Shown: positions 1-10,778 of the stretch, piece after piece | How the letters are laid out: each line of letters begins with the position of its first letter | Numbering within the stretch: the stretch's first letter is position 1 | DNA from: Sodiomyces alkalinus F11 | Lineage: Eukaryota > Ascomycota > Sordariomycetes > Glomerellales > Plectosphaerellaceae | Direction: 5' to 3' | Assembly: GCF_003711515.1 (NCBI RefSeq) | Contig: NW_021167080.1 | Span: 841,200-905,199 of the forward strand | DNA length: 64,000 nucleotides | Notes under the pieces: model-generated | Seen by the model: the letters and a program-made list of their open reading frames with translations, nothing else | Told to the model about the DNA's origin: nothing | The model's database searches: none | Position numbers and translations under genes: made by a program

Positions 1-1400
1 ATCGGAGTCATAGAAGAACCCGGAAGATGAATACCGCCGGGTGGGGGAGCCAGCACTGGCGGGGCAAGAACGGGAGCTTTGAGACCTTGGGGGGGTGGCG
101 CCAACGAGGGAGGAGTAAGAACGGGCGAACAAGTCTTTGGCGGTTGCGAAGGGAGCGGCGGTGGACCCATCACATTGAGTTGCGAATTCGGTCGCTCGAA
201 CACTGATGCCTGAGCCGTTGACGGTGAGGTGGCAGCAGGGGGTGCCATGGGTCCCGGCGCCTGCTGGGTTTCCGTGGAGGCGCTGGCGTCTTCAGGAGTC
301 CTGATTCCCGGTTGGCCCGGCCCTGACATTGCCGACATGGAGTTCGCTGTTTTGTGGTAAGCATCCGCGTTTGCCGCAGACATGGGGCTCGGTCCAGTTA
401 TTACAGTGTCATCTGGTACAGGAGCCTTGTCGTCAGTAAGAGTCCCTGTACCCTTTTCCTCCTTGTCCTTTTTCTCTCTCTTTCTCTTCGGCTTCTCCTC
501 GATGCTGACGGCCTTGCCGCCGTTCTCATCTCCCTCCCAGATGCCCATCCCGCTCCAAAACGTGACAACCGGGCCCTTGAGCGTACGATTGTTCAAGGCG
601 GCGAGTTTTGCTCTTCGTTCTTCCTCCCGTGCCTTCTCGGCCTCTTCCCAGCGGTTCAGACTTTTGGCATTCCTCTTCTCCACGATCGCAGCCTCGGCCA
701 GGCGTTGCGCTTGCGTCAAAGGTGGTTTCTTCGTAGCCTCCATTTTTTTGGCCTTGCGTTCCATCGCCTCGACCTGCTTGAGTCTTTTCGCCTCCCGTTC
801 CATCATCTGCTGGTGTAACTGCTCTTTGCTCAGAACTGTCGTTTGGCGTGCCGACGCCCTCGTGGGCAGGTCTGTGGCTGCGGGCAACCAACTCGTCCGT
901 TCCGACTTCTTCCTGGCGCGAGGAGCGGGTTGGCGAGAGTCCTGGGTCTTGGCAGGCTGCTTGTCGTTGATCCGGACCTTCTTCCTAAACTTTGCTGGGA
1001 TGGATTCTTGCGCCTTGCGCTTCCGCTGAGCGGTACGCCGCTCCTTCGCCTGCTTCTCCAGCTCGCGCTCACCCTCAAGGTCATCGGCATCGCCGTCTTT
1101 CTCGCCTTCTGAGTCGGATGAAGAATCCATCTGCAAGTCTGAGCCTTCGTCATCAATGTCCAAAAACCCGGCGTCGTCGCCATCTTCAGCGAAAAGAAGC
1201 TCCAGGTCTGAGTCGGGTTCTTCGAGGGCGAGGACCGAATTCATGCGGTTTCCGGCGGTACAGCGTTTGGCACGCCCGGTGGCGAGCCATTCGATTGGCG
1301 TGCTGTCGCCGCGGCTGTCTTCGGTGACGGTGCTGCTCTCCGAGTCGGACGATTCGTCCTTTGTCGCCGGTATCTCCATGATCTCCTCGCTCGATGCCAT
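1..1400 (-). CDS. SWC2: Swc2/Vps72 (YL1 family) SWR1-complex subunit, 3' end outside window
   Basis: This is a continuous minus-strand frame with no stop from ATG 1400-1398 to the window edge, 466 complete codons. In the family, Swc2/YL1 is the H2A.Z-H2B binding subunit of the nuclear SWR1 remodeller, which exchanges H2A for H2A.Z. The protein starts MASSEEIMEI and continues with an acidic, Ser/Asp/Glu-rich N-terminal third, as expected for the histone-binding YL1 region. An early motif reads STPIEWLATGRAKRCTAGNR. A basic Lys/Arg linker follows, then the typical stretches SKEQLHQQMMEREAKRLKQ, LTQAQRLAEAAIVEKRN, SLNRWEEAEK and LKGPVVTFWSG. The C-terminal part is Pro/Ala-rich and low complexity. 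The short YL1_C domain expected at the end lies beyond position 1. The start has a purine at -3 and G at +4. Codon use and base composition are normal, with none of the TpA excess seen elsewhere. Open frames of 65-215 codons on the plus strand and in other minus frames here are shadows of this gene. Confidence 0.93.
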   Translation of the reverse strand, partial: MASSEEIMEIPATKDESSDSESSTVTEDSRGDSTPIEWLATGRAKRCTAGNRMNSVLALEEPDSDLELLFAEDGDDAGFLDIDDEGSDLQMDSSSDSEGEKDGDADDLEGERELEKQAKERRTAQRKRKAQESIPAKFRKKVRINDKQPAKTQDSRQPAPRARKKSERTSWLPAATDLPTRASARQTTVLSKEQLHQQMMEREAKRLKQVEAMERKAKKMEATKKPPLTQAQRLAEAAIVEKRNAKSLNRWEEAEKAREEERRAKLAALNNRTLKGPVVTFWSGMGIWEGDENGGKAVSIEEKPKRKREKKDKEEKGTGTLTDDKAPVPDDTVITGPSPMSAANADAYHKTANSMSAMSGPGQPGIRTPEDASASTETQQAPGPMAPPAATSPSTAQASVFERPNSQLNVMGPPPLPSQPPKTCSPVLTPPSLAPPPQGLKAPVLAPPVLAPPPGGIHLPGSSMTP

Positions 1401-1412
1401 TGCGCCGAAGAC

Positions 1413-1433
1413 TCAACCGATCTCCTCGTGCAT
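1413..1433 (-). other. Possible 6-residue upstream ORF in the SWC2 leader
   Basis: On the minus strand an ATG at 1433-1431 opens a frame reading MHEEIG and stops at TGA 1415-1413, 12 bases before the SWC2 start. If the transcript begins upstream of it, it could lower translation of SWC2. A short intron or a downstream transcription start would remove it. Only its presence is seen. Confidence 0.35.
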
Positions 1434-1800
1434 GATCCTTTTCTTCCCCCCTCCTCAGGTGATTGCGAACTGGGCCTTCTCTGAGTAATGCCGCGAGTCT
1501 TTATAGTGGTCGGAGCGCGTTCGATTTTACCGGATTTTCTCTCAGTGGTCGTTTAGTGGTTCTGTTCTTGGACGTGACGTGGGTAGGTAGGTGGCGCGAT
1601 AGCCTGATATGTTGTTTTATTGCCCTTCTGCCCTTCAATGAGCTGGAAATCCTCCCTGTGACTCGCCCCACTTATCGTGGGTTCCTTCCTAAGTAGGTAG
1701 CTGATGCTGACAGATATTTCTCCACTTTTTCACTGCATTCAAAACGTATTATTCAGCGTTTTAAGGTACTTTATAAGGTACACACGAAGCTACTAGTAGT
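1434..1800 (-). promoter_or_regulatory. SWC2 upstream region, non-RIPed
   Basis: This is the intergenic DNA between SWC2 and the first transposon. It keeps normal CpA and TpG content, so it escaped RIP. I see pyrimidine-rich tracts (on the plus strand around 1440-1460 and 1540-1570) but no certain TATA or named factor site. A 77-codon plus-strand open frame at 1463-1696 shows no recognisable features and is probably chance. Confidence 0.5.
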
Positions 1801-1947
1801 ATGTGTAGAGAGTGTGACATAAAAGCGTATATTAAGTGTGTGTAAAGGAAGCTATCTAGATTCCTTGGCTAAAGCCTCGAGGAGGTTTAGCTACCTAGAT
1901 ACGATAACCTGATTAGTTGGCCGTGTGCACGGACTATTACCGTAACA
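1800..1947 (-). repeat. 3' LTR of copia A (left edge uncertain)
   Basis: On the minus strand the LTR begins TGTTACGGTAATAG at 1947, directly after a purine tract, as a 3' LTR should. Its other end could not be fixed, because no second LTR copy or target duplication is available; anything from about 1700 to 1810 is possible. It is only lightly mutated: TpG and CpA are still common here. Confidence 0.55.
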
Positions 1948-1959
1948 CTCCCCCGTAGG
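1948..1959 (-). promoter_or_regulatory. Polypurine tract of copia A
   Basis: The minus strand reads CCTACGGGGGAG immediately before the TGTTACGG LTR start. That is the expected primer site for plus-strand DNA synthesis. Confidence 0.6.
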
Positions 1960-2500
1960 CAAAGCTCTAAAAATAACTTAAACGGCCGAAAAGCTTAAAA
2001 AACGCGTAAAAACGCAAAGAGCTTGAAAATAATATTAAAGTCCTAAGTATTATTAGTTAGACACTTTAAAGGTTATAAACTAACTCGTACTCTTTTTTAG
2101 CTTTCTATAGCAAATCGTATATAAGAATAAATGCCGATACTTCCCGACTTCTTCTAATTAACTACTATGCTAATTATTCCTCTAAGTCTATATTATATCG
2201 AAATACTCAATAAACTATCTATATAATAATCCGCTCGCGTTATTAATCTAATTCGATAGGGTGCTTAGTGGTGTAACGACGAGATAAGGTCCTCCCTCGC
2301 GATCTCGTATAACTATATCAGCCCTTTACGTTAGTAGTCGCGCGTTTTATACCTTTTTAGAGTAGCCTATTGCTCTCGCGATAGTGATAAATTAGGACTA
2401 ATAGTAGATTAGGTCTATAACCTGGTCGAGTTGTTTTAGAGGCTAAAGATAGGGCTATAGTTAATTAGGGAGAGTCGGATCTACGCCCTTATTTCTGAAG

Positions 2501-2543
2501 GCCTTACTATCTAAGGGCCTTACTATCTAAGGGCCTTACTATC
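2501..2543. repeat. 16-bp tandem repeat, 2.7 copies
   Basis: The unit gccttactatctaagg occurs at 2501-2516 and 2517-2532, with a partial copy from 2533. It lies in the 3' non-coding part of copia A (about 1960-2600), where I see no other feature. Confidence 0.8.
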
Positions 2544-2599
2544 GTCGTCTTCGCCGCTACTATTATAGTCGTTATTCTTATAGTTATTATTAGGTAATA

Positions 2600-5500
2600 G
2601 AAATACTAATTGATTAGTTACCTATATATCTAACGTCTCTGGGTTTTTAGAGATCGTCTCTTATTAAGTTAATAGCACCTATCGGTGCTTTATCGCCTTT
2701 ATAAACTATCTTCGCTATTAACGGCTTTAGACTAGCCCTTACGGCTATGCCTTAGTGATCTATAGTTATTTATCGGCCTTTTAGCTCCTTATTAGGAATA
2801 GACTATACTACCCTATCTCCGCTATATTTAGTCTCCTGGCTAAGCTAGTCCTTAACCGTTATATAGTATCTTTATAGGTATACGAGGCTTTTTCTATCGG
2901 CGATAGTGGTAGAGCTAAGTATACTATAGGAATTATATACTTTATAGACATATAAGGCCTGTTTTATAGGCTATACTATAAGAATTATTATTTATAGGAG
3001 GAGGTGTTAAAGTAATCTTTAACCGCTCCTGCGTTAGTTTATTATACCCTTAATTAGCTAGGCCTAGCTATTCTATTAATTCACGGTGCTTTTAGCGTTT
3101 AAGGGCTTTAGTAAGGCTATCTACGGTTATCTCTCTGGTACTAACGTGCTTAAGGTCGAATTAGCCTTTCTCTATCTATTAGATAGTTTATTTATATCTT
3201 ATATCGATATACCGCGTTCGTACCCAGTTAAGGGTATTTAAAACTCAGCTTAAGGCTCTAGTGCTATTAGTTATTAAGAGGAGTAGCCTTTTAATTAGAG
3301 AGGTTATTTCCGCGACGAGCTTAGCAATCTATTAAAGATTAAGGGCTATAGGCACTATGTTAATAAACTTAGCTTCTATAGTGCTAAGGGCGATGAACGG
3401 TTATTTCTTAGATTTCTAAAGAAATAGTCCTTCTGCTAAGAACACGATATGCCCTCCTATTAACGTTCTACCCACTATATCTGCGTGGGTAGTATCTGCG
3501 GCTACGTATAGACCTTGTGATAGGCTGTTTCTAACATCTTTGCCGCTATATATAATGCTATACCTTATCGTGCCTTTACTATAGCGCTATAGATGCTTTA
3601 GTGCTATTTAGTATATCTCTGTTAGGCTAGAATCTGCTTCGTATAGCTTAGAAACGGCAAATATAATACTAGGCCTTATTCTATAGACGAGGTAGTTAAG
3701 GCTGCCCGTTTATTAAAGATATTCCCGCTTAGTTATCTTATTATAGTTAATATCTGCTAGGATCTTAGCTTTGAAGTTAGCTGGGATGGGTGTTAAAACT
3801 GTATTATAATCCTGTATCTTAAACCTTTCTAGGATCTTATTGGTATACTGCTATTAGTCGATCGTGATTGTTTTTATGATTCTGTCTCTTGTAATCCTAA
3901 AGCCTAAGAACTGCTTTACCTTACCTAGATCTTTAAGGGCGCACGCTCTTAATAGTGCTTCGGGAACGTATGCTATGGCTTACTTATTTAGTCTGCTACG
4001 TAGATATCGTTAACGTAGATAAGGACTATAACCTTAGTCTTTATATTAACGAGGATATACTTATTGCTATTAAGCGGCTAGGACTCAAGGTCTTTTATAT
4101 ACCTCGCGATATATTGAAACCACTATAATAGGGCTTCTTTTATACTGTATAAGGCCTTTCTTGGAAGGTAGACTTTATTAGGAACTATAGGAAGACCTTT
4201 TAGTTATTTAACGTATACTTTGATGCTAGGCAGTGTGTTAGCGGCGAGAAAAGCCGTATCGAAATCAAAGCTCTTGTACTCGAGATCTTCTATTATAACC
4301 ACTACTAGGAAGGTTCTAAGTAAGGCTATCTATACTACTATAGCGTATAAGTCTTATACTAACTAATCAACGACTTATTAGTTCCCGTAGACTACCTATC
4401 TAGCCCTATACCTAATAAGGTTACCTTCTTTATTGTATTTATTATTATAAACCCATGTACTAGGGAGGATTCTAACATTCTTAGGTCTATTAACTAGATC
4501 CTATACCTATCCATCGTTTAGGGCCTTAAGCTATTATTCTATAGCGGGCTTATAGGTTATTATAAAGCCTGACTGCTTGTTGGCTTTATTATGGGTCTTT
4601 AGTGGTATAGCATAGTTTATTATTAGTTTTAATTAGGAGACCATATCTGCGCTAGGTATATTAAAGTAGGTAACCCGCTCCTGATCTAGGGAATCTGGCG
4701 ATATTAGTTGTGTGACATTATTAATTGTCGGGTGTGGAGTTGACTTCTCCGTAGTTTGACTATCTCGGGATACTTCCTGCTACTGCTGAAAGTCTTTCTC
4801 CGTAGTCTAACTGCGTTATAAGGGTTCTTTAATAGTTATTTTAATAACGTCGATAGTTACCTTATTAGTTTAAACGTCTGCGTCGACTAGTATAGCCTCG
4901 TAGTCAGGCTCTTATTATTAAGGTGCTTTTTATAGAGCGTTCTCTATAAATTTAATATCTCTTACGCAGAGAACTCTATTAAGTTCCTATATCTAGACGC
5001 TATATATATAACCGTGGATAGAGTCGTATCTAACTAATCTACCCTTCTAGGCTCTTAGTACTATCTTATTAGCCTTAGGTGATTTAAGTTAACCTTTCTT
5101 ATAAATGTAGGCTATATAGCCATAGGTTCTAAGGTATTTAATATAAGGTCTTTATTATTCTTTTAGGTAGTTTAGGACTTTAGTAAGCTTCTCGTATAGA
5201 CTAAGCCCTAGCAGGACTCCCCCGTTCGAGGGCAGGAGATTTAGTATCTCCGCCGAAGTTTTAAGGGTATACGCCTAGATCTATAGTGGGAGGTGATTAT
5301 TAATAATTAAGCTGCGCGTTATCTCTATAATAATAGCGCCTACTCTCTCTCCTCTACTATTTTAGGCTAGTGTGTATACTACTATAAAGAGGATCGTAAT
5401 CCCTTCCTCTTTAAGATGTTTCTTAAGGTCGTCGTTATTAAATACGCCTCTATTATCGCTATAAAATCCTCTAATCTTAATACTAGTCTAGCGTTCCTAT

Positions 5501-6440
5501 ATAGCCTTAAAGGCTTTAATTTCCTTAGCTACTATAATACCTTTTTTATAGCGAAGCCACTATATATAGTAGTAGCCGGTATACTATTTAACCTAATAGA
5601 TTACGTACCTGTATTCTCTATAGATAATAGGCTTAATTTTGATAAGATCTATATTAAACTCGCTAGGAGTAGTAGGGACTACTAGCTTAATTTTTAAGAG
5701 CTGTTCCTTGGTCTTAGCTAGGTAGTAGACTTTATAATAGAAAGCGTTTACTCGGGTTATATTAAATTTAATACCTTTAGCTATATAAGCCCGAATAATC
5801 TTAGCCTTACCAACGTGACCGAGCCTCTGATGCTATAGCTTAAAGTCGGCCTCATGGTGCTTCGTATTAATAGCTATATAAGCCAGCGCGTCTTCGGGAT
5901 TGTAGCTTCCGTTATCTAGTTAGACTATAGCTATATCCTTGCTCTAGTTAATCTTAGTAAGGTGTTATCCTATTTTCTTTATAAATAGGACTTTCTACTC
6001 GTTATTATAACCGATCTCCTAGCTACGGAGGTATCCGGACAATAGAAGGTTTACTAGAGCTTAAGGGTAGTACTAAACCTAATCTATTTTCTAGTTATAG
6101 GTTTAATTAGTAATATAATCCTCAGTCTTAAAGAAGACTAATCCTATACTAGGTAGATAAGATCTATTACTATCTATATCCCTTATATAGCGTAGGTTAT
6201 TCCTTAGCGTATAGCTATTTAACCACTTAAAGTAGTTAAACTTGCTTACCTAGTAGCCCAAGTCCTATATAATATTGTCTAAAACTACCGTTAAAGGGTA
6301 GACTACTCCTATTACTCCATAGAAGTTATAATCTTAGAGTAGGGCTTTATAGAGGGATTATTAATTAAAAGCAGAGCCGCCCGACTTTAGTGTAACATTA
6401 CTAGTATCTTCGGGAGTCTTTTAGGTAGTGGCCGTAGGCT
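2600..6440 (-). pseudogene. copia A pol: integrase, reverse transcriptase, RNase H
   Basis: The frame is recovered by ignoring RIP-type stops. From the 5' side come an integrase zinc region with HQRLGHVGKAKI (about 5830-5790), whose two Cys have become Tyr (AFYYKVYY), then the core with DLIKIKP and SDNRGVFNND (about 5650 and 5430), and a GKAERV-like GRAERV remnant near 5350. The RT follows with FDFDTAFLAA (about 4270), KALYSIKEAL (about 4150) and the catalytic YVDD box mutated to YVND (about 4020). Next come LKDLGKVKQFLG (about 3930) and GSLNYLVYRIRP (about 3690), typical of the RT/RNase H junction of copia. Many TAG/TAA codons make it non-functional. An 89-codon plus-strand open frame at 5416-5685 is its antisense shadow. 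Confidence 0.85.
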
Positions 6441-6845
6441 TAGAGTTATCGGTTTTATCCTCTTAGTGATGCTATATATACTTACTTATCTTCTTATACT
6501 CCTTGTTCTTTCGCTAGAAGGCCTTCCTCCTATATTATAGAGCCTTGTTCGGGTAGACGATAAAGCACTGGCTCTTTAGGTGCCTGCCGCTATATACCTT
6601 ATACTTAGGAGGGTCCTAGCTCTTTTCGGATACGGACTAGGTCTTAATTATAGTATTATTAGATATCTTAAAATCTTTAGCCCTGGCTTTTATATAGAGA
6701 TCGTTAAGCAGATTTCTTAGATTAATACTTTTCTTACTTAGATATTACTCTATAAGGGCTCTATACTTGCCTCTAATAGCGTTAAGGATTATATAGTGTG
6801 ACGGCTTATTAAAAGTTATTTATGTATTAAGGCCCTAAATATAGT
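6440..6845 (-). pseudogene. copia A gag, C-terminal part with degraded CCHC knuckle
   Basis: Minus-strand reading gives NAIRGKYRALIE near 6790, then SINLRNLLNDLYIKA, then a CCHC remnant YSGRHLKSQCFIVYPNKA (about 6600-6540) in which the first Cys is lost, followed by a Lys/Arg-rich tail. Nucleocapsid-type gag proteins package retrotransposon RNA. The N-terminal half is absent here. The minus-strand gag fragment at 35.6-36.5 kb could be the missing piece (see findings). Confidence 0.65.
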
Positions 6846-7430
6846 TTATTTGAACGAAGGAAGAAAAGGAGGAAAGGAAAAGTCTACGCGGTGTGTAGAC
6901 GGCTAAGTATAGGTTAGATCGCACGGGCCTCGCTAGGAGGTCCGTGCTTCCTAGTCCCGGCTATTATCGGAGACTATTCCGTAGGCTATAGCTCGTAATA
7001 TATCCCCCCCTTAGGGGGGCGGCGAGGTCGCGGTTATATCGTGGTCGCGTAGTCGTGACCTCGTATTGCCCTGGCCTCGCTGCGTGTAATCTGAAAATAG
7101 CCTCCTGTATTTACTTCTATTAAAGGCGCTTTCGAAGGGAGGCCTTCCATAGTAGCTAAGGTCCTTTAAGGCTAAAATAGTATAAATGACCTTTTATATA
7201 GCGGTGCTATCACGAGCTTTTCGCTAGTATATATGCTCGTTATAAGCGATGTGCCTGCCGTATATATACCCGGGGGTTATTCCTTTTACCCTAATAGCGT
7301 AGGAAGAGTAGTAAAATAAACCTCCTATTATTCCTCGTTTTTCATTTTTTTCCCCTCTTCTATAGCTTCTATTTTTCCTATTTTTCTGCTTTTTCTTTTT
7401 AATTAATTTTTATATTATATGTAGCCTCGA
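6846..7430. other. Unassigned DNA between copia A and element C
   Basis: No gene recognised. It holds the left copy of a 47-bp repeat (6957-7003), a C-run/G-run pair that can fold back (about 7004-7021), and a pyrimidine-rich stretch at 7320-7410 that is a purine tract on the minus strand. The 3' LTR of element C should lie here but I could not delimit it. Confidence 0.5.
6957..7003. repeat. 47-bp repeat, left copy
   Basis: It matches 35564-35610 over 47 bp without gaps, and all differences are C/T or G/A transitions. The two copies lie in the same orientation and bracket the 28.6-kb block 7004-35563. Confidence 0.75.
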
Positions 7431-7681
7431 GATACCTTACCGGTCCCGTGGTAGTATAACTAATATCGCCGAGTAATAGCTTATCCTTTAAGCCGCCTAT
7501 ATTCTTATTCCCGTTAGTTAGCACGCTCCTCGCTTATAGTTTAGTGCTATAGCTAACTTATTAGTAGATATCTAACTTTAAATCCCTTAGTAAGCGCCCT
7601 TATAAGGGTAGTAGTAATAACGATATAGGTTTAGCCCGTATTACTATATACTATAAGGCCGGCCGGAACTAATAGCGAGTA

Positions 7682-7691
7682 NNNNNNNNNN
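7682..7691. other. Assembly gap (10 N)
   Basis: Ten N bases lie inside the antisense ORF of element C. The true missing length is unknown, so the frame cannot be trusted across it. Confidence 0.99.
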
Positions 7692-7877
7692 CCAAAGAAG
7701 CGCCGAGCCCCTAAGAACCCGCCCGGCCCTCGCCGCCTTACTCCCTACGCGTAGTATACTACCCGGTAGTATAAACAGGAATATACCGTTAAGTATTATT
7801 ATTAGTCGGGCCCCGGTACCGCTTATACTGACGCTAAGGGTTACGAGTACTCCTATTATACTTATAAATACTCCGAG

Positions 7878-7927
7878 GTAAGTATACCGGTTATACGTAG
7901 GGTACCCGTGACTAATAAGCGATATAG
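7878..7927 (+). other. Probable intron in the antisense ORF of element C
   Basis: It has a 5' site GTAAGT at 7878, a branch-like CTAAT near 7912 and a 3' TAG ending at 7927 (50 nt). It sits just after the Cys-rich module, as in the G-family antisense ORF. Confidence 0.55.
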
Positions 7928-8789
7928 CCTTCTTCCGCTACCTATAACGCCGCTAACACCTTATAGGATACCGCTTATACTATAAATAAGGACACTAACG
8001 ATAAGGATATAAGTTTATATCTGCCTTTCGCTTAATAGCCTTTATACTAATTCTTTTATATAGAATCGCCGCTAGTTCTAGGATACCTATAGCCGTTTCT
8101 AGGTCGCTTTTAGCCCAGCTAAGTTAGGTAAAAACGTCGCCGGTCCCTTATAGTCCCCGGCTCCTGCTATCGTCGCCGCCCCGCCTACCGTTATCGCCCC
8201 GCTATCCGCCGCCGCCTAGCCCTTTACTACCGAGGTTTAGGTAAGTATAGTATAAGCTCTTAATAATATTGCTACCTTTATATGTAGTATAGATAAAAGG
8301 CTTAAGGACGTGTTATAGGGGCTATAGGACTATAGTACTACCTTGTCCCTTATATAGGCAGAGGTTTGTAGTATCTTTAATAGCGCTAAGCGTATATACC
8401 AGTATTTCGTCGAGTTATACCCTATTCCGGGTTATAGTATGCCGGAGGTAGCCTTTAAGGCTATACCTGCCTCGGCTCCTCCCTAAAAGGTTATTACTCC
8501 TTTTATTATTAATAGCGAGGAGGCCGCCTCTACCTTAGCGGCTTACTTTAACCTAATAAAGGAGTTATAGGTAAATGCCGTTAAGGGCGGTATAGCCTTA
8601 TAAGAGGAGGAGATAGAGGAGGGGGAGGTTATAGAGTAATAAGTCTTTTCGGCTACTTAGGTTATTTTAGTTATTTTTAGAGTTTTAGGTCTTTACTATT
8701 TTATACTTAGTTTCTTATTACTTATAAATTGAGTAGGGTAAGGGTATAACTCTAATACGATCTCGCTTTTAGTCTTTATCCTCTTTATT

Positions 8790-10778
8790 ATTATATCGGC
8801 CTTTTTTCGCGCCCGTGTCCTTTTCGTATACTAGTATAAAGGCCCGTTATTAGACTATACCGGGCCGTGCTTCTCCTTAAACTCGTCGAGGGCTTATATC
8901 TCCCGTATACTCTTAAGCGGTTTCTATATTAGTTATAAGTACCCCTTCTATTATACTAACACCTAGCGGACCTTACAATAACCTCGCCTTCGGGTATAGG
9001 TATAAAGGACTTCCTCTATTATATATTCCTCCTCCTTATATAGCCTTTCCTGGATAGGTAGCGGCTAGGGGTCTATTATCGCTTACCCTAATAGGGGGTT
9101 ATAGTCGGCTTACCGTAAAAGATCCACGTAAAAGCGGTTATAGATCTATAAGGAGATATTTAGCTTTACAATATACGAGTAAATACCCTTTATAACTTTA
9201 TACTTATAGTAGAGCTAGGTAAGTTGCTTTAATAGCTATAGCGAGGAATAGTTACCGATATCTAACTATATAAGGTTATCCTTTTCGAAACTCTTAGCAG
9301 GATAACGCTAATAGTTCGCTAATTCCTCCTAGCGTAGTCATACAACGGCTATCGTGGTTTAGGCGAATTAGGTAGCTTCCTAAAAATAACTTCGTAGGTC
9401 CTACGCGGAAGCCTCGCGCTTATCAGATAGCGTTGTCTCATTAACTTAAACACGATCTCTATAGTACCCGTATTATAGGAAGAACGGGCATATTTAGATT
9501 ATCGAGTTTACCCGGTTATTTAAGGCTAGTTATACAACCGGTAATAGTGTATTCTAATTATCTTAGGCGTAATAGGTATACGCCCGTAAGTAGGCTTAGA
9601 CCTCTTACTTAATACGTTTAGGACCTTTATCCGTTTAATAGTAGTATACGGTACTAAGTTATTATTTAATACCCGTGAGTTGATAAAAGTATCGCTAAAA
9701 GCGGCTAGTCTAGTTTAACCCTGTATCGTTAATAATAGACTTTAGTATTCCGTGGAACCTATAATAGTATAATAAGAACCGTTTAGTATAGGCTTTAGTA
9801 TTTATAGTATCTATCGCTTTAAGTATTACCGATTATAAGAGTCGGTTAATAATTACCTATCGGTATTTATACTTACTTTCGCGGGTAGGTAATAAGTCTA
9901 TTATAAAGTCTATCATAATATTATAGAAGATTCGTTTTAGTATAAGGAGTAAGCGTAATAATCCTCTTTTTACACCCCTTTATATATAGCTACCTCGGTA
10001 TATATCGTAATTCCACACGAATCTTTTAATATCTTAATTTATACTAGACTAAAAAAAGTAACGGGCGACTAGGGTAATAGTATTATCCCTACCTAGGTAT
10101 CTGCCGACTACTAAGTTATAGATCGCTTATAGAAGGTGGCCTTATAGCGGGTGACTTACTCCGTCTTTGCTATCCCTTAGTATTTATAGGCGGTCTTAAA
10201 ATATTAGCTATCCTTAATCGATTTTATACTCCGCGATCTATATTTTAAGCTTTAGCTTAGGGGAAAAGCTCCTCTCTCCTACTATTATTACGGCGAGGGC
10301 ACCTTAATAATATTTATCGGTGGCCCTAGCTTTATCATATAATTATTAGAGGTCGGGGTTTATTTTAAAGACTATAGCTAGCTCCAGTAATATTACTCTT
10401 ACTAGGTATATCCGAGGGGAGATAGCTATATCGGGGATTATCTAGATATACCTCCCCTGCTCTTAGATATTACAAGAGTCCTTAGGTATATCTTATTTTT
10501 AATATAAGAGCATGTCGGCTATAATATTATCGGCCCCTTTTTCGTACTGTAATACGAAGTCGTATTAGGCGAGCTCTATTACCTAGTGATTTTAGTATTC
10601 GGTTAGGGCCTTTTTAGTTATAAAGTATTCCAGTACCTTATAATTAAAGTAAATCTAAAATTAATCGCTACTTAGTAGCTTAGCTTTCTAAATCTATAAG
10701 TAGTCTATAATCGTTAGTATCTCCTTATCGTGAATCGGGTAATTATACTCGGCGGAGTTAAGTTAATACGAGTAGTAT
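8790..10778 (-). pseudogene. Gypsy element C pol, 3' half: RNase H end, integrase, chromodomain
   Basis: Minus-strand reading from 10778 gives NSAEYNYPIHDKEIL and KVLEYFITKKALTEY (RNase H, 10740-10570), then GADNIIADMLLY, then the integrase: SHPLQGHLL-type zinc region, MIDFIIDLLPTRE (first catalytic Asp, about 9900), FHGILKSIINDTG (second Asp, about 9740), and a QLSTVYYYQTD-like box before the Glu region. A chromodomain follows at about 9040-8850: EEEYIIEEVLYT, a remnant of VKWKGYPxxxxTWEP, and LDEFKEKHG. Chromodomains direct integration of chromoviruses to heterochromatin by binding methylated H3K9. The 5' part of pol continues at 31776-32211 after the inserted element E. Many RIP stops are present. 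Confidence 0.85.
10774..10778. repeat. Left target-site duplication of element E
   Basis: agtat (or gtat, depending on which base is assigned to the LTR) is repeated at 31775-31779. Joining the flanks at this point restores an uninterrupted RNase H frame of element C. Confidence 0.8.

Larger units (their letters stand above)
1800..6845 (-). mobile_element. Ty1/copia LTR retrotransposon A, RIP-degraded, 5' end missing
   Basis: Reading the minus strand gives, in order, a gag CCHC knuckle (about 6590-6530), the integrase zinc region and core (about 5840-5150), reverse transcriptase (about 4300-3700) and RNase H towards 2.7 kb. This integrase-before-RT order defines copia. The 3' end is an LTR ending at 1947 and preceded by a polypurine tract. 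The 5' LTR and the gag N-terminus are not found next to it: gag homology fades near 6845, and unrelated or rearranged sequence follows. The left LTR edge is approximate. Confidence 0.85.
7430..8640 (+). pseudogene. Antisense Cys-rich ORF of gypsy element C
   Basis: It runs convergent to the chromodomain pol of element C. Reading plus-strand triplets through RIP stops gives a basic stretch (PKKRRAPKNPPGPRR, right after the N gap), then a Cys-rich module seen as Tyr: YTVKYYY, TAYTDAKGYEYSYYTYK (7770-7877). TGC to TAC turns Cys into Tyr, so this looks like a zinc-binding CxxC-type motif. A canonical GTAAGT intron follows directly. Further on come a Pro/Ala stretch (SPAPAIVAAPPTV, about 8155), a probable coiled coil (8230-8420) and an acidic tail EEEIEEGEVIE ending near 8640. 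A frame change around 8040 may mark a second intron. The layout matches the antisense ORFs of G1 and G2. Function unknown. Confidence 0.6.

Noticed and set aside
354..1029. Plus-strand open frames of 154 and 215 codons
   Set aside because: They are antisense to the continuous SWC2/YL1 frame, whose motifs are unmistakable.
526..1183. Minus-strand open frames of 121 and 117 codons
   Set aside because: Same strand as SWC2 but in other frames; shadows in GC-rich coding DNA.
5416..5685. 89-codon plus-strand open frame
   Set aside because: Antisense to the copia A integrase frame read on the minus strand.
7004..7021. C-run/G-run palindrome as a terminator or origin
   Set aside because: A simple homopolymer pair next to a repeat; no context supports a function.
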